A stretch of 33,669 nucleotides of DNA from Brachionus plicatilis (taxonomy: Eukaryota > Rotifera > Eurotatoria > Ploima > Brachionidae). Below the pieces are notes generated by a model. It was given only the letters and a program-made list of their open reading frames with translations, was not told where the DNA came from and did no database searches. Location: positions 256,122 to 289,790 of the forward strand of contig QEOQ01000106.1 in assembly GCA_010279815.1 (NCBI GenBank). Direction: 5' to 3'. This document shows, one piece after another, positions 28,401 through 33,669 of this stretch (its first letter is position 1; each line of letters starts with the position of its first letter). The position numbers were made by a program, and so were the translations under genes.

Positions 28401-31400
28401 AGATTTTAATACGGAACAAGTGCAAAATTGTTTTTTTTTAATTTTTTTCGTTTTTTAAAAAAGCGTCATTTTTACTTTTTAATTGGAAAAATATTTTATT
28501 TTTTTTAACGACGCTGTCTTTTATGCTTAAAATTTTAATAATTTATTTGATTGTTCTTTTCAAAAAATGTTTACCCATTAACAATTATCCAAATAAAATG
28601 TTCTTTTAAAAAAATTTAAATTTCCCATTGGGACTAAAATAAATTAAAAAAATCACAATAAACTTGACTTTTTTTGAAATTTTTTATTTTAAGTTTTCTA
28701 AAAATAAATGATAATTCATGAAGGGTTTTTTCCCAAGCTTTAAAATATAACGTATAAGATTATAAAAAAAGCCATTTATACACAATAAAAACATTATTTT
28801 TTAAATAAGTTTATTTTGTTTTCCACTAAAATTTCAAGAATTTTTCCCACGATTACATTTAAAAAATTTTTTAAAATGAAATTAAGTATCCATAGATAAT
28901 GCAAGGATTCACACCAACTAAGGTATCAGTGAAAACCTTTAAATTTTTAAAATAAAAAAGAAAAAAAATTGGCTAAATAAAGAGCTGAAAAATATTTCAA
29001 CTACTCAAAAAATTTTAAAATTGATTTGGAAAAGTTTCTAATGAAAAGTAAATTAAGTAATTGATGACTTTAATTATACAGCTTTCAGAATACAATTAAG
29101 TTCTTTTTGAAGTTACAACTGTTTCTCTTCTAAAATAAGTAATCAAAATATTACAAGCTGATTTTACTTTGTTGTGTAATTTAAGAAAAAAAAGCTTATA
29201 AATACTCATTTTTATCACAATTATTGCTTTATTTTTCAAGAATTGTTCTAGGCTTTAGATCCTTGATTTCAAAAAATGATATATATCTAAGCTATGTTCA
29301 ATTTATGATGCTTTTTTAAATGATTCGTTAATAAATGTTTTTCATTATTTTTGTAAAACTTATTCTTATATATTTTTTCTATAAGATTCTTTTTAATTTT
29401 TAATTTTTTGCTACAATTCCCATGGATTCGCCAGTTGGTAGTCAAGTATTTAAGAATGAGTGGCTACAAGTATCATTTTAAACTTTAAATAAAATGAGAA
29501 GTCATTGTGAATTTTGGAGCAAAAAACAAAATAAAATAAAAAAAAATGCCAAAGCTTAAGTTCTGAGGGATCAAAACATATTCAGTAAATTGAAGCATAT
29601 AATATATCCTTTGTACCACCAAAATACTGATTATGCAAAACTATGCAATAAATCTGCAAATTTCAGAAAATTTTGAATTTGGAATATTAAATAATATTAA
29701 AAATCCAACTTAAATTTAAGTGCTGGTACAGGGGATAATTAAACTAGATAATTATTTTATTTTTAAAAATAGATAATAATATTTGAGCCTGTGTTGTAGA
29801 ATTGAATTAAAAAATACAGAAAATAAAATTCGGAAATAAAAAACATAGAAACCAAGAAATTTAGCTTGGAAAAAAATTATTTAATTTAAATCGAAGATAC
29901 AGTTTTATGAATAAATTTTCATCAACCAAAAAAATTTTAATCAATATTTAATTTTAAAGAATACTTATTATACTATTTTTTTTAAATTCACTTTTATACT
30001 TATTAGTAGTAAAGTTAATTACTTTTTTACCTTTTAACTTATTTAGTTTTCATTTAGTTTATTTAAAATTAAAGCTAATGATGCCTCGTAAAAAATAAAT
30101 TAAAAAACAGGTATTTCTAATAAAATGAGGCCAGTAAATCAAAAAAATCTTTTTTTTTCTATTGACTAATAATATTAATTTCTTTGTATTTAAGATAAAC
30201 AATCTTTATTTGGTCAGTTCTAATAATTTTTTTTCTATATTCTTAGATTCATTTTTCAATTTATGTTTTTTATTTTCTGTAATATAAACTTGTCACAAAA
30301 ATTAATTTGAAAATTTTTTTTTATAATTTTATTTAGAATTAATTACTTTTTTTCCTTTAATTGTTTTTTTTTAAATTTTTAAAAATCAAAAATGTATTTC
30401 TATCATACAGATTAACTAGTGGTGATCCTTAACAATCGATTCGCTTTAATTACTTGAAACAAATTAATTTGAGAAATAATAATTGCTGTAATTATTTTTC
30501 TATTCCTTTATTTTATCTTATTGAAAAAATTCACTTTTTTTAAATTAAATATATTAAATCAAATATTTAAGTAATAAGTTTTCTCTGTTAATTTAAAATC
30601 TTCAGAATAATTGGTTCCGTTTTTTTTAAATAAAATTAAAGACTTTTTTAAAAATTGTTTTATTATTTAATAGACGATTAAGAGTATCAATTTTGCTTTT
30701 ATTTAAAAAAATCTAGAAAGCATATAATTAGATTCAGTCATTTGGCATTGTAATTACATCAAAGCAATCAATCAGTTACTTGTCGACGAGCCATTAAAGG
30801 CTTTTTAAATTCAAATACTTCTTTTGAAAGTTTTTATTTTAACTTTTTTTTTTAATTTACAAATGCTTCTTAGCTTTATCCCAAATGAATAACAAAGCGT
30901 TTCCTCCATGTTGATTTTACTTTATTGCCAATCTTTTTTTTATTCTTATTTTATTTCTAGATTTACCATTTTAAATTTTTTGATTTTTTTGAATTTTTTA
31001 TCATTAAAATAAAAAAATGTATTTGATAAGTTATTTTATTGACTAGCTCTGCCAAATTTTTTAGCATTTTATTTATTTTTAAAGTGATTTTAGAAATTAG
31101 TATTTTTTTGATGATTCAGCGAAAAAAGTATTTTAATGTCAAAAAAATACAAGCATATTTTGGGTCTTTTTCTTACAAGTATGTTGTATTTAACTTTTTA
31201 TTTCAAATTCAGAACATAAATTTCACAATAAAAAACTAAGAAATCGTGTTAAAAAAAGTTCAAAAAGCATGATAATGTAACATCGCCAAGTCTGGCGTAA
31301 TTTTTATGAATAAATTAAATTAAATTAAATTAAATGTTTTAAGAGAAAAAATATCATGTTAATTTACTAATCTTTGACAATTGAGGTGTTGTATTAAAAA

Positions 31401-33097
31401 GTAAAAAGAGAAGATTGTAATTGCTTTATATCTAAACTTTATTAAATCAGAATACAATTTTTAAAAAGATAACTCAAAATAAGTTCAAGATTGATTAACA
31501 CTTCATTTATTTAATTATTTAAAAATAAAAATAGAAGTTTTTTTAAAATAAAATCTAAATTTTAAATAAAAAATAAGAAATTTAATTTATTTTAAATTAA
31601 ATTTTTTCTTTTAAATTTAAAATTTTTGTAAAAAAAATCAAATTTAACGAATAATTTACACACTCTTTTGTAAATTAAGTTTATATTATTAAATACAGAC
31701 ATCTTAAAGTGATTAAAAGTTAAATTGATTTTTTCAATTACAAAATTATTAATCAAATTTGAAAAAAAAATAAGAAAGGTCATTTAACCAAATTTTGATT
31801 TAGCACCATTTTGTACCAATAAATTCGAATTCCGCGACTTCCATTTTAAATTTCTTGAATAATTTGTTGGAAGTTGACCTTTTAAGATTGTAGGTGCATT
31901 ATCAAACTAAATAATATTAAACAATCAATGTTGAAAGGAAAATAAATTATATTTTTCTAAGAAATTGCTTCCAGTCTTTACGAAAAAAATCGAATTTAAA
32001 AAGTTTGTGCAAAAACAAGTGTAATAAAAATTACAATTTTTTTGAAGTAAAGGCTTGCTGAAATAAATAATTAATGAAACGAAAGTCAAAATAAGGTAAG
32101 ATGAGAGTTTTTAAGTAATTAAATTTTAACTGTATGTAGATAGGTAAAATAAACATTTTATTGAATAGAGTTTTTTATTAATCAAAAGAAATACATAAGA
32201 TACTGAAGTCAATTTATTGTCTAATTTACCTCCCAAAAGTTAAAATTCCTTTACTACAGTAACTTGCATTTAAAAATCTAACTTTTATTAAATCAGAATT
32301 TAATTTTTATAAAGATTAATCAAAAAGTTTTAAATATAAAATTATTTTTTTATTATTATAATTAAAAAGTAAATAAAAGTTATTTTTTTAAATTTAGTTC
32401 CTGAAAACGGATTTAAAAAAAAATAAATTATCTAGAATAAACTCATTAAAAACTTTTTTTAAACGTAATTTACAAATTGAAAAATTTTATTTAAATTTTG
32501 ATAATTATAACTTTTTGTTAAAAACCTAAAAAATATGCAAAATAAAATAAAAATCTTCTTCTTGTTGAATTAAATAAGAAAGGTTTTCTGCAGTCTCAAT
32601 GATCTCTGAACCTTCATTGTTCTTGAATATGTTAACCTTTTTTCTCAAAAAAAATTTCTGGTGTTAAAAATCAGCTTAAGTAACAGCTTAAGTAACACAT
32701 TTAGAAAAATCTTTGAAAAGTTTAAAACTAAATAATTCAACAAACAAGAATTTTATTTTAACAAAGATAGATAGAAAGATTTGCAAAAGTTAAAAAGACT
32801 TTTGTTTGTTTCACAAATTAGATTTTTTTCATATGATTTTTCTAAAAAAAACTGATCGATTATTTTAATTTTTAATTTTTTACATTCTTTTATGAAAATT
32901 TGCTAATTTTTATAAGTAAAAAATTGTAAATCATTTTATTAAAAAGAAAAAAAGGAAAAAATCTATTTTTCAAAAAAATTCTTCAAATGTTTTTTTTATA
33001 CTTTTAATAGTTTATCATCTCGTAAATTTTAGTAAAAAATGGTTAATTCCAATGATAAAATCAATAGGACCCTTCATCCGGGATTTCTTGGCAAACT
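25413..33097. other. 7.7-kb gene desert of low-complexity AT DNA
   Basis: I found no gene, no exon with family motifs and no long repeat. Small features only: CGCCA-AGTC-TGGCG followed by an ATTAA-type tandem tail at about 31283-31335 (possibly another retroelement 3' end), and an isolated palindrome TGACGTCA at 27591-27598. Open frames of 60-70 codons here are A/T-run artefacts. Confidence 0.55.
31283..31335 (+). repeat. Stem-loop followed by TAAAT tandem tail
   Basis: CGCCA-AGTC-TGGCG (perfect 5-bp stem) then TAATTTTTATGAA and four to five units of TAAAT. The layout of stem-loop plus short tandem tail parallels the other structured repeats, though the sequence differs, so it may be a second family. 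Confidence 0.45.
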
Positions 33098-33330
33098 AAA
33101 ATTTTTGATCAAATTTCATTTTTCAAATTTTACCAGAACATTTTTAAATCGGTAATTAAATTTCATCGAAGATTTTTACATTTTTATAACACTTAAAATT
33201 TTATTTTATAATTATAAATTTTAAAACATTCATTTCTTTGTCTTTTAAAATTTTTATCAAAATCAATTGAAAGCCTATTAAAGCTCAATTAAAAGGGTAC
33301 CTTAAAATTTTATAAATGAAAATAAACTTG
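33098..33330. repeat. Diverged copy of the 2391-2600 MITE
   Basis: ATTTTTGATCAAATTTCATT and about 100 further bases align with 2397-2510 with scattered differences (shared ACATTTTTAAA, TAATTAAATTT, GATTTTTA). The right inverted repeat is degraded (about 33300-33330). Confidence 0.6.
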
Positions 33331-33440
33331 ATATTACTTGCCCAGTAATCGCTCAAGAAAAAATTATTTTTCTATATTAAAAAAAAAATATTACATTTTA
33401 TATTTTGATCTTTGCTCTTGATCTCAGACTTCAATTTGCC

Positions 33441-33579
33441 GTTAAAAACTTGTTCTGTAGATGAAATAAAGTGAAACAACTCTTGTTTCACCTTCTGCAA
33501 AATCTGTGCCATTTAATTGCGTCTAATTCCGCAGTGAAACAGAAGTCACTTTACTTAATTTACAGAACAAGTTTTTGAC
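33441..33579. mobile_element. 139-bp palindromic MITE
   Basis: AAAAACTTGTTCTGTA (33444-33459) is exactly inverted at 33561-33576, and the arms keep matching inwards (AAGTGA, TTGTTTCAC / GTGAAACAGA) to give roughly 45-50 bp imperfect inverted repeats around a core containing CTGCAAAATCTGTGC. The core recurs at 21024-21078. No coding capacity. Confidence 0.75.
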
Positions 33580-33669
33580 AAATAGAACAAAGGTTATAAC
33601 ATTTTTCCTTTTTGTATTAAAAGTAATGTATGAAATTCCACAATGCTAAAAAATGATGAAAAAAATTTT

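Noticed and set aside
31039..31783. Short open frames on both strands near 31-31.8 kb
   Set aside because: Phe/Ile/Lys/Asn-rich translations of low-complexity AT sequence without start context or motifs.
1..33669. CRISPR arrays or prokaryotic operons
   Set aside because: No regularly spaced direct repeats; spliced gene, LINE tail and MITEs show the DNA is eukaryotic.

Overview
This window is eukaryotic and almost certainly animal DNA. It is extremely A+T rich (roughly four fifths by eye), with a few GC-richer islands that are the coding or element sequences. Evidence for a eukaryote: a spliced SLC22-type transporter with GT-AG introns, a 5'-truncated non-LTR retrotransposon, hAT-like and other short DNA elements, and TATAAATA boxes just upstream of several start codons. 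The mix of an AT-rich genome, one very short intron (52 nt), CR1/L2/Jockey-like LINEs and bacterial-looking intronless genes fits a rotifer (for example Brachionus). That assignment is inference only.

Left part (1-4440): the 5' end of an organic-cation-transporter-like gene (SLC22/MFS) on the minus strand. Three exons can be read (4347-4184, 2268-2019, 1966-1863); the rest lies beyond the left edge. Its introns are full of short elements: a right-hand fragment of a hAT-like MITE, a MITE with near-perfect terminal inverted repeats, a cassette with inverted GTCAATTA arrays, and stem-loop repeats.

Middle (6860-17720): a 5'-truncated LINE fragment, then three uninterrupted genes: a membrane fatty-acid-desaturase-like protein (+), a B3/4 tRNA-editing-type domain fused to ankyrin repeats (+), and an 809-residue secreted lysyl oxidase with bacterial-style accessory domains (-). 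Between the first two is a small SAP-domain gene (-) with a one-base frameshift in an A11 run. These three intronless genes next to a normally spliced transporter are the best candidates here for laterally acquired genes.

Right part (17720-33669): very gene-poor. It holds hAT-like MITEs with 8-bp near-duplicated flanks, a long foldback, a decayed reading frame, a 41-bp tandem repeat, and a 516-bp element flanked by a perfect 10-bp target duplication whose empty site survives in a neighbouring copy of the host repeat. A small 68-codon gene with a convincing TATA/initiator sits at 22.8 kb. From about 25.4 to 33.1 kb I see essentially nothing but low-complexity AT sequence.

No pathway links the genes. 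The common threads are TATAAATA promoters and a dispersed stem-loop repeat (GGAGC-loop-GCTC followed by CAGATAAAC and AAAT repeats) whose tail resembles the 3' end of the LINE fragment.
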